Source: Flavobacterium sp. HTF (GTDB taxonomy: Bacteria > Bacteroidota > Bacteroidia > Flavobacteriales > Flavobacteriaceae). From it: DNA of 64,000 bases. Of the stretch, positions 26,682 to 36,425 are shown one piece after another. Every line of letters begins with the position of its first letter. Within the stretch, counting starts at the first letter, position 1. The DNA is taken from NCBI RefSeq assembly GCF_003105115.1, contig NZ_QETH01000004.1, forward strand, positions 55,428-119,427, written 5' to 3'. Both the position numbers and the translations under genes were made by a program. Below the pieces are notes generated by a model, which saw only the letters and a program-made list of their open reading frames with translations, had not been told where the DNA came from and ran no database searches.

Positions 26682-26719
26682 AAAAAAGCAATACTCCTGA
26701 CGGTAGTATTGCTTTTTTT
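26682..26719. terminator. Terminator after ppa
   Basis: A-run, GCAATACT / AGTATTGC stem and T-run on both strands. It separates ppa from hppA although both are on the minus strand, so they are probably separate transcripts. Confidence 0.9.
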
Positions 26720-26739
26720 ATAATAGAATACGGTTAAAA

Positions 26740-27270
26740 TTATTTAATACTAAATAATCCGGCCGGTTTATTTTCAATGTCATCAAAACGCTTTGTACAC
26801 TCAGCAATAATTGCATAAGCTTCGTTTACGTCTCCCCATCCTTCTACATCTACTTTTTTGTTCTCAAGATCTTTGTAAACCTGGAAGAAATGCTCGATTT
26901 CTTTTACTAAGTGCGGGTTCATATCTGAAAGGTCTGTTAAAGAATTCCAGATTGGATCTGAAACTGGTACACAAATGATTTTTTCGTCCGGTCCTTTATC
27001 ATCTGCCATGTGGAAAACTCCAATTGGCTTAACTTCCATAACACATCCAGGAAAAGTTGGTTCGTTTACTAAAACCAATACATCAAGAGGGTCACCGTCA
27101 AGAGCCAAAGTTTCAGGAATAAATCCATAATCAGCAGGGTACATCATTGAAGAGAATAACATTCTGTCGAAACGCATTCTTTTGATTTCAAAATCGTACT
27201 CATATTTATTTCTGCTTCCTCTTGGTATTTCGATTAATACATCGAAAGTTGTTAGTTTGTCTGCGGTCAT
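26740..27270 (-). CDS. ppa: Inorganic pyrophosphatase (soluble, family I)
   Basis: Hydrolyses cytosolic PPi to phosphate, driving biosynthetic reactions. The 176 residues show the family-I signature DGDPLDVLVL (about 59-68) with its metal-binding Asp residues, RMLFSSMMYPADYGFIP, and KKVDVEGWGD. Length is normal. The neighbouring hppA encodes a second, energy-conserving PPi-consuming enzyme, so this locus groups both modes of PPi disposal. Separated from hppA by a terminator. Confidence 0.96.
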   Translation of the reverse strand: MTADKLTTFDVLIEIPRGSRNKYEYDFEIKRMRFDRMLFSSMMYPADYGFIPETLALDGDPLDVLVLVNEPTFPGCVMEVKPIGVFHMADDKGPDEKIICVPVSDPIWNSLTDLSDMNPHLVKEIEHFFQVYKDLENKKVDVEGWGDVNEAYAIIAECTKRFDDIENKPAGLFSIK

Positions 27271-27380
27271 TTTTGTTTTTTATTATATCTATAATTTCGG
27301 TTGCAAAAGTAACTAAACTATCTATTTTTACAATAAAAAAACAGGTTAAATATCTGCATTATAGTTTAAAAAACAACGTT

Positions 27381-27980
27381 TTAATAGGTAATTTTCCGAT
27401 TTCGTCTGGTTAAGTAATAATGCCACAGCAAATATGTTGCATAAGACCGGTACGGGCTCCATTGTTGTGTATGGATTTCCATTTCATTTTTATCATGAAT
27501 ATCTAATAATTCTTTGATCGTATTAACTACGGCAATATCGCCTAACGGAATCAAATCCGGCTCCTGAAGACAGAACATTAAATAAATGTCAATTGTCCAG
27601 TTTCCAATCCCTTTTAGCTTTATGAGCTCTTCCCGAACTTGCTGAGCAGGTTTTAGAGCCAGACTTTCAATATCCAGTTCTTTATTTAAAACCGCTTCTG
27701 CTAAAATCTTAATGTATTTTGTTTTTTGACGGCTGACTCCTAAGCTTCTAAATTCTTCATCAGACAAAATTGCCATATTTTCAGGAGTACAAACTCTATA
27801 GGCTTTGATTTTTAAAAATGTGGCTTTCGCCGAATCTATAGAAACCTGCTGTTCGAGTATCAGCAATACCAAAGTTTCAAAACCCTGAGGGCGTTTTGGA
27901 ATTTGTGGTAATCCGTATTTTTCGATTATTTCCCGAAATATTAGATTTTTACTGGTTAGAAAATCAATAGCTTCCTTCAT
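27381..27980 (-). CDS. DNA-3-methyladenine glycosylase II-like (HhH-GPD) protein
   Basis: Base-excision repair glycosylase that removes alkylated bases. The 199 residues contain the helix-hairpin-helix LKGIGNWTIDIYLMF (about 123-137) followed by the catalytic Asp in PLGDIAVVNTI. The upstream helix QVSIDSAKATFLKI matches the AlkA family. It lacks the N-terminal beta domain of E. coli AlkA, as many compact homologues do. It lies on the same strand as ppa, about 110 bases away, without evident coupling. Confidence 0.85.
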   Translation of the reverse strand: MKEAIDFLTSKNLIFREIIEKYGLPQIPKRPQGFETLVLLILEQQVSIDSAKATFLKIKAYRVCTPENMAILSDEEFRSLGVSRQKTKYIKILAEAVLNKELDIESLALKPAQQVREELIKLKGIGNWTIDIYLMFCLQEPDLIPLGDIAVVNTIKELLDIHDKNEMEIHTQQWSPYRSYATYLLWHYYLTRRNRKITY

Positions 27981-28159
27981 AATTTATCTTTCGTTGTTGA
28001 ATCAAAAGTAATAAATATGGAGCCAATCTCGCAGAGTCGCAAAGTCGCAAAGTTTTTCTCGCGCTCCCGATATCTATCGGGATTGCATATAGAGCTGATC
28101 AAATTTAAATCTCCGCAATCTGCAAAATCTGCATGAAACAAAAATTACTCCACAAAAAA

Positions 28160-28188
28160 AGCCGCAAAGATTTTAAACCTTTGCGACT
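28160..28188 (-). terminator. Terminator after the DUF5686 gene
   Basis: Minus-strand ten-pair stem AGTCGCAAAG / CTTTGCGGCT with one G-T, then TTTTTTTG, 30 bases beyond the stop. The adjacent 28020-28055 stretch repeats GTCGCAAAG twice. Confidence 0.85.
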
Positions 28189-28218
28189 TTGTTACTTTGA
28201 AACTTTGAAGCTAAAAAA

Positions 28219-30720
28219 TTAGAAATAGAATCCGAAAGATCCTTTTACTGCAAATTTATTGGCATCAGGAGTGTTTAAATAACTGCCTCTCCATGAAAAA
28301 TCAATTCTGAATACTTTGAATATATTTCCGATTCCGGCATTATACTCCCAATATACATTTTCTGGTGCAACGTATGGCTGGTCTGATGCATTTATGGCTC
28401 TGTTGGCATCAGAAATGGTTCCGTGTACGGCTTTAATACCAACAAATTCTCTCCAGTTTAATTTTCTCATAAATGGAACTCTCGCAAATAATCTTCCTCC
28501 AAAATCGTGATTCCATTGTAAAGTGGTATACTGATCTGTTATGAATTCGTAAAAATTTAAATTGCTAAAGGTATTTTCAATTGTAAAATAAGTTTGATTT
28601 CCAGGAATTACACTCATTAATCCCAATGGTATTGTACCAAATGTTTTTCCGGTTTCCAAAATAATATTTGATCTTCCCAATGGTCCGATAATAATAGGCT
28701 GTTTATAAAAAAGCTGTATTTTTTCGTAAGCAAAGTCACTATTCAAAACACCTTTTAAACCATAACTGAAATTAACGAAGAAATGACTAAAAGGACTATC
28801 AACCAAATCTCTTTCAACTCCATAACCAATCGTTTTACGATTTGGCATAAACTCAAACTGAATATTAGCTTCTGATTGCGTTACGGCATTTTCTACAACT
28901 CCCGCAGGATTTGCTGCAGTTGGCAAAGTACTGTAATAATCTAAACTGAAAGTAGGTGAAGCTGATTGTAAAGTTCTATATGAAAGTCCAGCCTGAACAA
29001 CGAAATTTTTCATCGGTTCCATTTCAACCGAAATATTACTCAGATTAATATTGGTTAATTTTCCGTTGCTTCCCGTTGTAAATAATGCCGAAGATGCAAA
29101 ACTTCGTCCTAAAATATCGTTTGTTGTGGTTAAACTGGCTCCGATTTGTTCAATGTCACGCCTGTTTCCTCCGGAAATAATAACTCTCTTTTTCTTGTCA
29201 ACCATCCATTTTCCGGAAACCCCATACTTAAACTTTTGATCATCAAAACCGTAAGCCGTATAAGCCTGTACGCGCCATGGATCATTTGGTCCAAAATAGG
29301 TTCTTCCTCCTGCCCTTATTCTTAAACCTTCGACTTCATTATAACCAAACGTTGAGAAAATAGGCCCGAAATCGAAGTTTTTAAATTCAACATAACCACT
29401 TCCTAAAATCGAGACGAGACTGTATAATTGTTTAAATCGCTTGACCGTTTGGAGCGTATCAAGCATTTTATAAATTCCTGCTTCGTCTTTATTTAATTTT
29501 TCAAAACGATTTTCTTCCCAAAATTCCGGCGGTCGTTCGTAGACCGCATTATCTATGAAATTGACTTCTTCTTTATAGAATTTCTCCGGTTTCTGAATGT
29601 TGAATTTATGATTTCGGTACAAAGTCGTTCGTTTTCCATAAACTCCTTTTGATTTTTCTTTTTTATTTAAAGCAAAATCAGACATCATATAATCGCGGGT
29701 CAACAGAAAAACAGAATCATTTTCTACTTCAAATTCCTGTTCGATATAAATATCTTTTACCCAGTTAATATTGGCGCTTTTGGTAACACCCATATTAATT
29801 TTCTTGATGGCAAAAGTGGTGTCGTTTACCCAGAAATCTCCTTTAAAAGTTAATTCGTTTTTACGCCTTGGATAAAAAACAATATTAAAACACCATTTTT
29901 TGTCGATATAGGCACTGTCTTTCAATACATAATTATAAACATCAATTCCGGTTCTTGAAAGCGGGCTTGTAAAGCTTTTATCAAAAAACTTAAGGTGATT
30001 ATCGTAAATATTATAATCTGAATAAAGGTCTTTTACAAAAGATAAAATCTGTTGATTTCCGTTGAAACCAGACATTTTATTTCCCGTAATATTTTCTTTT
30101 ACCTTCTTTAATTTATTATCTCCATAAACATCATAAACCGATTCGTTTATAAAGATGGGCAAATAGGTTTTACCCGTAACTTCAGAAGTATCAACATGAT
30201 TGAAAACAAACTCCATTCCTTTAAAGAGTTTATTTTTCATAAAAGCACTGTCAATCGTGTTCATGTCGAACTCAACTTTCTCGTACTTCTGCATTTGATA
30301 TTGATTGAATTGGTAAAGACCGTTTTTACGTTTTCTTTCCCAGATTTTTCTTAGGATATCTAATGCCGGATTATTTTTCTTGGATGTTTTTCCGGTAAAA
30401 ATCACAACTTCATTTAATGCTTCGGCTTCGCCCAACACAATTTTAAAGTCATAATTTACAGCTTTTTCCAACGTAATTTCTTTATCCGAAAATCCCGCCG
30501 AACTTACCACTAAAGCAGTGTAAGTATTGGGTGACTCCAGATAAAAACGTCCATCTTCGTTAGAAACTATTCCCGTATTCGATCCTTTAAAAACCACATT
30601 GGCAAACGGAATGGGCTGATTGGATTTATCCAAAACAATTCCACTCACTTTCGTTTGTGCAGTAGCCATATTTGCAAGTGCAAATACAAAAAATAGGCAG
30701 AGAAAAAGTATTCTTTTCAT
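28219..30720 (-). CDS. DUF5686 outer-membrane protein with carboxypeptidase-like regulatory domain
   Basis: 833 residues: signal peptide ending near ATAQ, an N-terminal carboxypeptidase-like regulatory domain (about 24-100, VSGIVLDKSNQPIPFANVVFKGSNTG), a central DUF5686 region (for example KNNPALDILRKIWERKRKNG and GDFWVNDTTFAIKKINMGV), and a C-terminal barrel ending FAVKGSFGFYF. Widespread and conserved in Bacteroidota outer membranes with no assigned function. It is about 65 bases downstream of pdhB on the same strand, but a terminator lies between. Confidence 0.88.
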   Translation of the reverse strand: MKRILFLCLFFVFALANMATAQTKVSGIVLDKSNQPIPFANVVFKGSNTGIVSNEDGRFYLESPNTYTALVVSSAGFSDKEITLEKAVNYDFKIVLGEAEALNEVVIFTGKTSKKNNPALDILRKIWERKRKNGLYQFNQYQMQKYEKVEFDMNTIDSAFMKNKLFKGMEFVFNHVDTSEVTGKTYLPIFINESVYDVYGDNKLKKVKENITGNKMSGFNGNQQILSFVKDLYSDYNIYDNHLKFFDKSFTSPLSRTGIDVYNYVLKDSAYIDKKWCFNIVFYPRRKNELTFKGDFWVNDTTFAIKKINMGVTKSANINWVKDIYIEQEFEVENDSVFLLTRDYMMSDFALNKKEKSKGVYGKRTTLYRNHKFNIQKPEKFYKEEVNFIDNAVYERPPEFWEENRFEKLNKDEAGIYKMLDTLQTVKRFKQLYSLVSILGSGYVEFKNFDFGPIFSTFGYNEVEGLRIRAGGRTYFGPNDPWRVQAYTAYGFDDQKFKYGVSGKWMVDKKKRVIISGGNRRDIEQIGASLTTTNDILGRSFASSALFTTGSNGKLTNINLSNISVEMEPMKNFVVQAGLSYRTLQSASPTFSLDYYSTLPTAANPAGVVENAVTQSEANIQFEFMPNRKTIGYGVERDLVDSPFSHFFVNFSYGLKGVLNSDFAYEKIQLFYKQPIIIGPLGRSNIILETGKTFGTIPLGLMSVIPGNQTYFTIENTFSNLNFYEFITDQYTTLQWNHDFGGRLFARVPFMRKLNWREFVGIKAVHGTISDANRAINASDQPYVAPENVYWEYNAGIGNIFKVFRIDFSWRGSYLNTPDANKFAVKGSFGFYF

Positions 30721-30728
30721 AATCTGGC

Positions 30729-30768
30729 AAAAAAAAACTTCATCAATTAATATGACTGATGAAGTTTT
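30729..30768 (-). terminator. pdhB terminator
   Basis: Minus-strand AAAACTTCATCA / TGATGAAGTTTT perfect 12-pair stem with a ten-T tail, about 20 bases after the pdhB stop. Confidence 0.92.
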
Positions 30769-30786
30769 ATAAGTATGTTTATTGAA

Positions 30787-31764
30787 CTATTTGTACATTA
30801 CTTTCTTAACTGCTTTTACTACATCAGCTGCGTTTGGCAACCAGTCTTTTAGTAAAACAGGAGAGTAAGGTGCAGGAGTATCTGCTGTTGTAATACGTTG
30901 GATTGGCGCATCCAGAAAATCAAAAGCCTGTTCTTGTACAATATAAGTAATTTCAGAAGAAATACTTGCAAATGGCCATGCTTCTTCTAAAATTACCAAA
31001 CGGTTTGTTTTTTTAACAGATTTAAGAATTGCTTCATTATCCATAGGACGAACTGTTCTCAAATCGATAATTTCACAAGAAATACCTTCTTTGGCTAATT
31101 CATCAGCAGCGATAAAAGCTTCTTTGATGATTTTACCAAAAGAAACAATGGTAACATCTTTTCCTTCACGTTTAATATCAGCAACTCCTAATGGAATTGT
31201 ATATTCTCCGTCCGGCACTTCACCTTTATCACCATACATTTGCTCAGATTCCATAAAAATTACAGGATCATTATCGCGAATTGCAGATTTCAAAAGTCCT
31301 TTTGCATCGTAAGGAGTTGAAGGCACAACAACTTTAAGACCCGGTGTGTTTGCAAACCAGTTTTCTAAAGCCTGAGAGTGAGTTGCTCCTAACTGACCTG
31401 CAGAAGCAGTTGGTCCGCGGAAAACGATAGGCACATTAAATTGTCCACCTGTCATTTGACGCATTTTAGCAGCATTATTTATAATTTGATCAATACCAAC
31501 TAAACAGAAGTTGAAAGTCATGTATTCTACAATTGGTCGGTTTCCGTTCATTGCAGAACCTACTGCAATTCCTGTAAACCCAAGTTCAGCAATTGGAGTA
31601 TCAATTACTCTTTTTTCACCAAACTCAGCAAGCATTCCTTTTGAAGCTTTGTATGCTCCGTTGTATTCCGCAACTTCTTCGCCCATTAAATATATGGATT
31701 CATCGTGACGCATTTCTTCGCTCATCGCTTCACAAATGGCCTCTCTAAATTGTATTGTTCTCAT
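30787..31764 (-). CDS. pdhB: Pyruvate dehydrogenase E1 component, beta subunit
   Basis: Part of the E1 heterotetramer that decarboxylates pyruvate with thiamine diphosphate. The 325 residues show the beta-subunit features MRTIQFREAICEAMSEEMRHD, the GEEVAEYNGAYKASKGML segment with the TPP-contacting Glu, GGQFNVPIVFRGP, and the C-terminal transketolase-like domain (LEEAWPFASISSEI). No alpha subunit or E2 gene is adjacent, so the complex genes are dispersed as is common in flavobacteria. A -7 box (TATTTTTG, complement of 31796-31803) lies about 32 bases upstream. Confidence 0.95.
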   Translation of the reverse strand: MRTIQFREAICEAMSEEMRHDESIYLMGEEVAEYNGAYKASKGMLAEFGEKRVIDTPIAELGFTGIAVGSAMNGNRPIVEYMTFNFCLVGIDQIINNAAKMRQMTGGQFNVPIVFRGPTASAGQLGATHSQALENWFANTPGLKVVVPSTPYDAKGLLKSAIRDNDPVIFMESEQMYGDKGEVPDGEYTIPLGVADIKREGKDVTIVSFGKIIKEAFIAADELAKEGISCEIIDLRTVRPMDNEAILKSVKKTNRLVILEEAWPFASISSEITYIVQEQAFDFLDAPIQRITTADTPAPYSPVLLKDWLPNAADVVKAVKKVMYK

Positions 31765-31795
31765 ATTTATATTGTATGTTGAATTTTCTGAAGAG

Positions 31796-31803
31796 CAAAA
31801 ATA
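31796..31803 (-). promoter_or_regulatory. -7 promoter box of pdhB
   Basis: TATTTTTG on the minus strand, matching TAnnTTTG, about 32 bases before the pdhB ATG. The rest of the 492-base divergent gap to etfB is AT-rich and contains only this and the etfB promoter box as far as I can see. Confidence 0.5.
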
Positions 31804-32215
31804 AATATTTTAAATAACTTAAAAGCATAAATTGAATTTAAAATCACATGAACTTGGGTATCACTTTAGGTTTTAACTTTTAAAAAAATATTATAACATT
31901 TACGAAATCGATATAATTGCCGTTTTACTGCCTGCAAAACATTTTTATGACAAACACAGCTTTATTTGTTTAATTCTAAAAAACACCAAATGAGATTGAT
32001 AATTAAAACGTAGTACCGAAAAAGATAGTATTCATATGCTTAACTTTAACAACCAGAGACAGCACCTGTTACAAAATCCCTAATAATCAATACCAATACA
32101 CCTATTTCCTTTTTTATTTTCGGATGAATAACCATTAAAAATCAATAATCTTCGAAATCGTAATAGTTTTAAAAAATATTATGCACGCATAGTATAATTA
32201 TTCCAAATTAAATTC

Positions 32216-32223
32216 TAAATTTG
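32216..32223 (+). promoter_or_regulatory. -7 promoter box of etfBA
   Basis: TAAATTTG, a full match to TAnnTTTG, 34 bases before the etfB ATG. The upstream TTG is not evident. Confidence 0.5.
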
Positions 32224-32256
32224 TAAAAGCATATTATAAATTCAAAATATATACTT

Positions 32257-33003
32257 ATGAAAATACTAGTTTGCATCAGCCATGTGCCTGATACTACTTC
32301 AAAAATCAACTTCTCCAATGGTGATTCAGAATTTGATACCAATGGCGTACAATATGTAATTAACCCTAATGACGAGTTTGGTTTAACACGTGCAATCTGG
32401 TTTCAGGAGCAGCAAGGTGCTACTGTTACTGTGGTAAATGTTGGAGGTCCTGATACTGAACCAACTTTGCGTAAAGCACTTGCGATTGGTGCAAACGAAG
32501 CTATTCGTGTAAATGCAAACCCAACTGATGGTTTTTTTGTTGCAAAACAATTGGCTGAAGTAATTAAAACTGGCGGATACGATTTAGTAATTGCAGGAAA
32601 AGAATCTTTAGATTATAATGGAGGAATGGTTCCTGGAATGATTGCAGGAATTTTAGGTTCAAACTTTCTAAACTCTTGTACAAGCTTAACTGTTGATGGC
32701 AATAACGTAAAAGCAGTTCGTGAGATTGACGGAGGAAAAGAAACTGTAGCTACAACTTTACCATTAATTATTGGAGGCCAAAAAGGTCTTGTTGAAGAAA
32801 AGGACCTGCGTATCCCAAACATGAGAGGAATTATGACTGCGAGAACAAAAGCGCTTACTATCCTTGAGCCAGTTGACGCTCCTGTAAATACAAAAGCGGT
32901 GAAATTTGAAAAACCGGCTCCAAAATCAGCAGTGAAATTAATTTCTCCTGATAACTTAGATGAGTTAATCAATTTATTACACAACGAAGCGAAGGTTATT
33001 TAA
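32257..33003 (+). CDS. etfB: Electron transfer flavoprotein beta subunit
   Basis: Adenine-nucleotide-binding subunit of ETF, the soluble carrier of electrons from acyl-CoA dehydrogenases. The 248 residues show MKILVCISHVPDTTSKI, NPNDEFGLTRAI, and the signature-type region VREIDGGKETVATTLPLIIGGQKGLVEEKDLRIPNMRGIMTARTK (given by its two ends). Directly followed by etfA across a 132-base repeat-filled spacer, so the two are probably co-transcribed. Confidence 0.95.
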   Translation: MKILVCISHVPDTTSKINFSNGDSEFDTNGVQYVINPNDEFGLTRAIWFQEQQGATVTVVNVGGPDTEPTLRKALAIGANEAIRVNANPTDGFFVAKQLAEVIKTGGYDLVIAGKESLDYNGGMVPGMIAGILGSNFLNSCTSLTVDGNNVKAVREIDGGKETVATTLPLIIGGQKGLVEEKDLRIPNMRGIMTARTKALTILEPVDAPVNTKAVKFEKPAPKSAVKLISPDNLDELINLLHNEAKVI

Positions 33004-33004
33004 G

Positions 33005-33132
33005 ATTGTAGATTTTAGATTGCAGATTGCAATACTAAATCTACATTTTGATTCACTTCAAAATCTAAAATCAATAATCTTTTTAGATTTCATTTTCAAA
33101 AATCTGAAATCTAAAATCTAAAATCTAAAATT
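33005..33132. repeat. TCTAAAATC-type tract in the etfB-etfA spacer
   Basis: The spacer is almost entirely degenerate copies of AATCTAAAAT and its complement, so it can fold back on itself (for example AGATTTTAGATT-like near the start and ATCTAAAATCT-like at the end). Same family as 1821-1856 and 43742-43850. Confidence 0.7.
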
Positions 33133-33135
33133 GTT

Positions 33136-34104
33136 ATGTCATTATTAATATATGCAGAATCTGCAGAAGGAAAATTTAAAAAAGTTGCTTTTGAATTAGC
33201 TTCATACGCTAAGAAAGTGGCAGAAACTTTAGGAACAACTGTTACTGCTGTAACAGTAAACATCAGCGATGTAAGCGAATTAGCTAAATACGGAGTAGAT
33301 AAAGTTTTAAAAGTAAACAACGATAAATTAGCAGGTTTTACAGCAAAGGCTTATGCCGATGTTATTAAGCAAGCTGCTCAAAAAGAAGGAGCAAAAGTAA
33401 TTTTACTTTCTTCTACTACAGACAGTATTTATCTTTCGTCATTGGTAGCTGTTTCTCTAGAAGCAGGTTTCGCTTCAAATGTTGTTGGATTGCCGGTTAG
33501 CACTTCTCCTTTTCAGGTAAAAAGAAATGCTTTCTCAAACAAAGCTTTCAATATCACAGAAATCAATACAGATGTAAAAGTACTTGGTTTGGCCAAAAAC
33601 TCTTATGGTATTTTTGAAAATGCCGGTGCCGGAGCTGAAGAAGATTTCAATCCGACTATCGGAGAGAATGACTTTGGAGTAAAAGTAGAATCTGTGGAAA
33701 AAGTTACCGGAAAAGTTTCTATCGCAGATGCAGATATCGTAGTTTCTGGCGGACGCGGATTGAAAGGTCCTGAAAACTGGGGATTAATCGAAAATCTTGC
33801 TACTGTTTTAGGTGCTGCGACTGCATGTTCAAAACCAGTTTCAGATTTAGGATGGAGACCTCACAGTGAGCACGTTGGACAAACAGGAAAGCCTGTTGCA
33901 ACCAACCTTTATATTGCAGTTGGAATTTCAGGAGCGATCCAGCACATTGCCGGTATCAACTCCTCAAAAGTAAAAGTAGTAATCAACAGTGACCCGGAAG
34001 CTCCTTTCTTTAAAGTAGCTGATTATGGTATTGTGGGAGACGCTTTTGAAATTGTACCACAATTAACTGAAAAATTAAAAGCATTTAAAGCGCAACATTC
34101 TTAG
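33136..34104 (+). CDS. etfA: Electron transfer flavoprotein alpha subunit
   Basis: FAD-binding subunit of ETF. In the 322 residues the C-terminal FAD domain is clear: VVSGGRGLKGPENWGLIENLA (about 193-213), DLGWRPHSEHVGQTGKPVATNLYIAVGISGAIQHIAGI (about 235-272, given by its ends), and VVINSDPEAPFFKVADYGIVGD. Forms the heterodimer with EtfB. A terminator with a nested hairpin follows. Confidence 0.96.
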   Translation: MSLLIYAESAEGKFKKVAFELASYAKKVAETLGTTVTAVTVNISDVSELAKYGVDKVLKVNNDKLAGFTAKAYADVIKQAAQKEGAKVILLSSTTDSIYLSSLVAVSLEAGFASNVVGLPVSTSPFQVKRNAFSNKAFNITEINTDVKVLGLAKNSYGIFENAGAGAEEDFNPTIGENDFGVKVESVEKVTGKVSIADADIVVSGGRGLKGPENWGLIENLATVLGAATACSKPVSDLGWRPHSEHVGQTGKPVATNLYIAVGISGAIQHIAGINSSKVKVVINSDPEAPFFKVADYGIVGDAFEIVPQLTEKLKAFKAQHS

Positions 34105-34126
34105 ATTTAAAATCTCTTTAAAAATA

Positions 34127-34174
34127 GCTGCCTAAAAATAAGATAATCGTATCTTTGCTTTAGGTGGCTTTTTT
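34127..34174 (+). terminator. etfBA terminator with nested hairpin
   Basis: Outer stem GCTGCCTAAA / TTTAGGTGGC (two G-T pairs) encloses a perfect AAGATA-ATCG-TATCTT hairpin, then TTTTTT. The nested helix is unusual among the simple hairpins elsewhere in the window. Confidence 0.8.
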
Positions 34175-34266
34175 GTTCCATTATTTTTGATTAAAATTGC
34201 ACCTTTATTTTTCAATCAAAAAAGTATTAAAATGAGGCATTAATTTGCCCTTTTTTACCCATATAT

Positions 34267-34890
34267 ATGAGTCTAGTAAAATTATCCATAAAAGGAATTT
34301 CATACAGTCAAACTCAAAATGGCGCTTATGCCCTTATTTTGAATGAAGTTGATGGCGAAAGAAAACTTCCAATTGTTATTGGTGCTTTTGAAGCCCAGTC
34401 AATCGCTATTGCATTAGAAAAAGAGATAAAACCTCCACGCCCCCTAACACACGATTTGTTCAAAAATTTTGCTGAAAGATTTGACATAGTGGTTAAACAA
34501 GTGATCATACACAAACTTGTTGATGGTGTTTTCTATTCCAGCTTAATTTGCGAAAGAGACAAAATCGAAGAAATAATCGATGCCAGAACTTCGGATGCAA
34601 TTGCCCTTGCGTTACGATTTAATGCTCCGATTTTTACATACAAAAACATTTTAGACAAAGCCGGAATTTATCTAAAATCAAATACTGCTGATTCAGATCC
34701 GGGATCTCAGGAAATTGATGATGTATTATCTAACCCGGAAACTTTTGGTCACGAAGAAGAAAGTAACCAGTCGGGAGATGTCTACGCGAAACATAGTCTG
34801 CAGGAACTAAATGATCTTCTGGATCAGGCAGTTTCTCAGGAAGATTATGAGAAAGCAGCAAAAATCAGAGATGAAATTTCGAAAAGATAA
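34267..34890 (+). CDS. Bifunctional nuclease family protein (DUF151 plus UVR motif)
   Basis: 207 residues. Residues 1-140 form a bifunctional-nuclease (DUF151) domain (LPIVIGAFEAQSIAIALE, RPLTHDLFKNFAE, ARTSDAIALALRFNAPIF). The last 40 residues form a UvrB/UvrC-type motif (LQELNDLLDQAVSQEDYEKAAKIRDEI). Such fusions occur in Bacteroidota. Plant homologues have nuclease activity, but the bacterial role is unclear. Thymidylate synthase follows after a 116-base repeat-rich spacer. Confidence 0.88.
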   Translation: MSLVKLSIKGISYSQTQNGAYALILNEVDGERKLPIVIGAFEAQSIAIALEKEIKPPRPLTHDLFKNFAERFDIVVKQVIIHKLVDGVFYSSLICERDKIEEIIDARTSDAIALALRFNAPIFTYKNILDKAGIYLKSNTADSDPGSQEIDDVLSNPETFGHEEESNQSGDVYAKHSLQELNDLLDQAVSQEDYEKAAKIRDEISKR

Positions 34891-34899
34891 TTTTATCGC

Positions 34900-35003
34900 T
34901 ATAAGCTATAGGCATTAGGCCATAAGCTTAAAAGCAAAACATACAAACAAGCTTAGAGCATTAGGGAAAAGCCTAAAGCTTAAAGCCTAAAAAGCCTAAA
35001 GCA
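34900..35003. repeat. Degenerate GCTTAAAGCCTAAA repeat tract
   Basis: The spacer before thyA consists of imperfect copies of TAAGCTTAAAGC and AAAGCCTAAAGC-like units, some in inverted orientation. Another short-period spacer repeat of the kind seen at 33005-33132, but with a different unit. Confidence 0.55.
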
Positions 35004-35006
35004 ACA

Positions 35007-35858
35007 ATGAAGCAATACTTAGATTTAGTAAAACACGTTTTAGAAAACGGCAATCAAAAAGGAGACCGAACAGGAACCGGAACAAAAAGTGTTTTTGGAT
35101 ACCAGATGCGTTTTGATTTGAGTGAAGGTTTCCCGATGGTAACCACCAAAAAACTGCATTTAAAATCTATTATTTACGAACTGCTTTGGTTTTTAAAAGG
35201 GGATACTAACATTGCTTATCTTCAGGAAAACGGAGTTAAAATTTGGGATGCCTGGTCAGATTCAAACGGAGACTTAGGACCTGTTTACGGCCATCAATGG
35301 CGTAATTGGAATAGTGAGGAAATTGATCAGATTTCTGAATTAATTACTGAATTAAAAACAAACCCTAACAGCAGAAGAATGTTGGTTTCTGCATGGAATC
35401 CGTCTGTTTTACCGGACACAAAAAAATCATTTGAAGAAAATGTTGCCAACAATAAAGCAGCTTTGCCTCCTTGCCATGCTTTTTTTCAGTTTTATGTAAC
35501 CAGTCCCGATACTGATAAAGGGGAAACAAAAGGAAAATTATCCTGTCAACTGTATCAAAGAAGTGCCGATATATTTCTGGGGGTTCCTTTTAATATTGCC
35601 TCTTATGCCCTTTTAACCATGATGATTGCTCAGGTTTGCGATTTGGAATATGGTGAATTTATTCACACTTTTGGAGATGCACACATTTACAACAATCATT
35701 TTGAACAATTGGAATTACAATTGACACGCGAACCAAAACCGCTGCCAAAAATGATTTTAAATCCGGAAATCAAAAACATTTTTGATTTTGATTATAACGA
35801 TTTTACACTTTTAGATTACGAACCACACGCCGGCATAAAAGGCAGCGTTGCTGTATAA
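35007..35858 (+). CDS. thyA: Thymidylate synthase (ThyA)
   Basis: Makes dTMP from dUMP with methylene-tetrahydrofolate. The 283 residues show [18 protein letters not shown], the catalytic Cys156 in [29 protein letters not shown] and GDAHIYNNH. Two short insertions (around residues 137-150 and 165-176) make it longer than the E. coli enzyme. Its dihydrofolate product is recycled by FolA, encoded about 0.9 kb downstream at 36791-37273, though other genes intervene. Confidence 0.97.
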   Translation: MKQYLDLVKHVLENGNQKGDRTGTGTKSVFGYQMRFDLSEGFPMVTTKKLHLKSIIYELLWFLKGDTNIAYLQENGVKIWDAWSDSNGDLGPVYGHQWRNWNSEEIDQISELITELKTNPNSRRMLVSAWNPSVLPDTKKSFEENVANNKAALPPCHAFFQFYVTSPDTDKGETKGKLSCQLYQRSADIFLGVPFNIASYALLTMMIAQVCDLEYGEFIHTFGDAHIYNNHFEQLELQLTREPKPLPKMILNPEIKNIFDFDYNDFTLLDYEPHAGIKGSVAV

Positions 35859-35862
35859 ATAT

Positions 35863-35888
35863 AAAATCCGCTAAAAGCGGATTTTTTT
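35863..35888. terminator. Bidirectional terminator after thyA
   Basis: AAAATCCGCT / AGCGGATTTT stem with a three-base loop and a T-run. It touches the stop codon of the convergent gene. Confidence 0.9.
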
Positions 35889-36183
35889 ATATAACTAATA
35901 CACTATTTTCACTGCCTGCATAATCATTCCATCTATATGAATCCGCTTCTGGTTCATTAACATAAATTCCGTCAATGACATATTTGAACTCATAAATTGC
36001 GTCTTTCACCAAATCATAAGTCGCTTTAAAAGTTCCATTTTTCAACTTACTCAAAGTTCCTTCACTGGCATTCCAATTGTTAAAATCTCCAACTACAGCA
36101 GCTGCATCAGCATCTTTAGCATCAATTGAAAATGTAACCTTACAAACTGGTTTTGTTTTTACAAATTGTTTCTTTAAAGCCAT
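35887..36183 (-). CDS. Isoamylase early-set (CBM48/AMPK-beta-like) domain protein
   Basis: A 98-residue stand-alone glycogen-binding-like domain. VCKVTFSIDAKDADAAAVVGDFNNWNAS and GTFKATYDLVKDAIYEFKYVIDG match the early-set Ig fold found in branching enzymes and AMPK beta, with Trp in the FNNWN position that usually stacks on glucan. No catalytic domain is attached. Such single-domain proteins are common in flavobacteria; their role is not established. Confidence 0.85.
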   Translation of the reverse strand: MALKKQFVKTKPVCKVTFSIDAKDADAAAVVGDFNNWNASEGTLSKLKNGTFKATYDLVKDAIYEFKYVIDGIYVNEPEADSYRWNDYAGSENSVLVI

Positions 36184-36425
36184 AACTATTTAATTTTTAG
36201 ATTAATACCTCTAAATTACATCATTTCACTTAAACATTCAATATGTAGTTAAGCGAATTATGATAATAACAAAAAGGTAATATCAATTTCATTCAATTCA
36301 TAATTTATCGACCCTTAAATTTTGAATTTCAGATTGCAGGTTCATTTTGAGGCAAATATTCTGCGATCGGAATATTGAGTTTTCAAAATAAATTCTAACT
36401 TTATAATCTCATTATTTTTTATCTT

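Noticed and set aside
31804..32215. Small gene or RNA in the pdhB-etfB gap
   Set aside because: I found no convincing ORF, terminator hairpin or structured element; it looks like a plain divergent regulatory gap.
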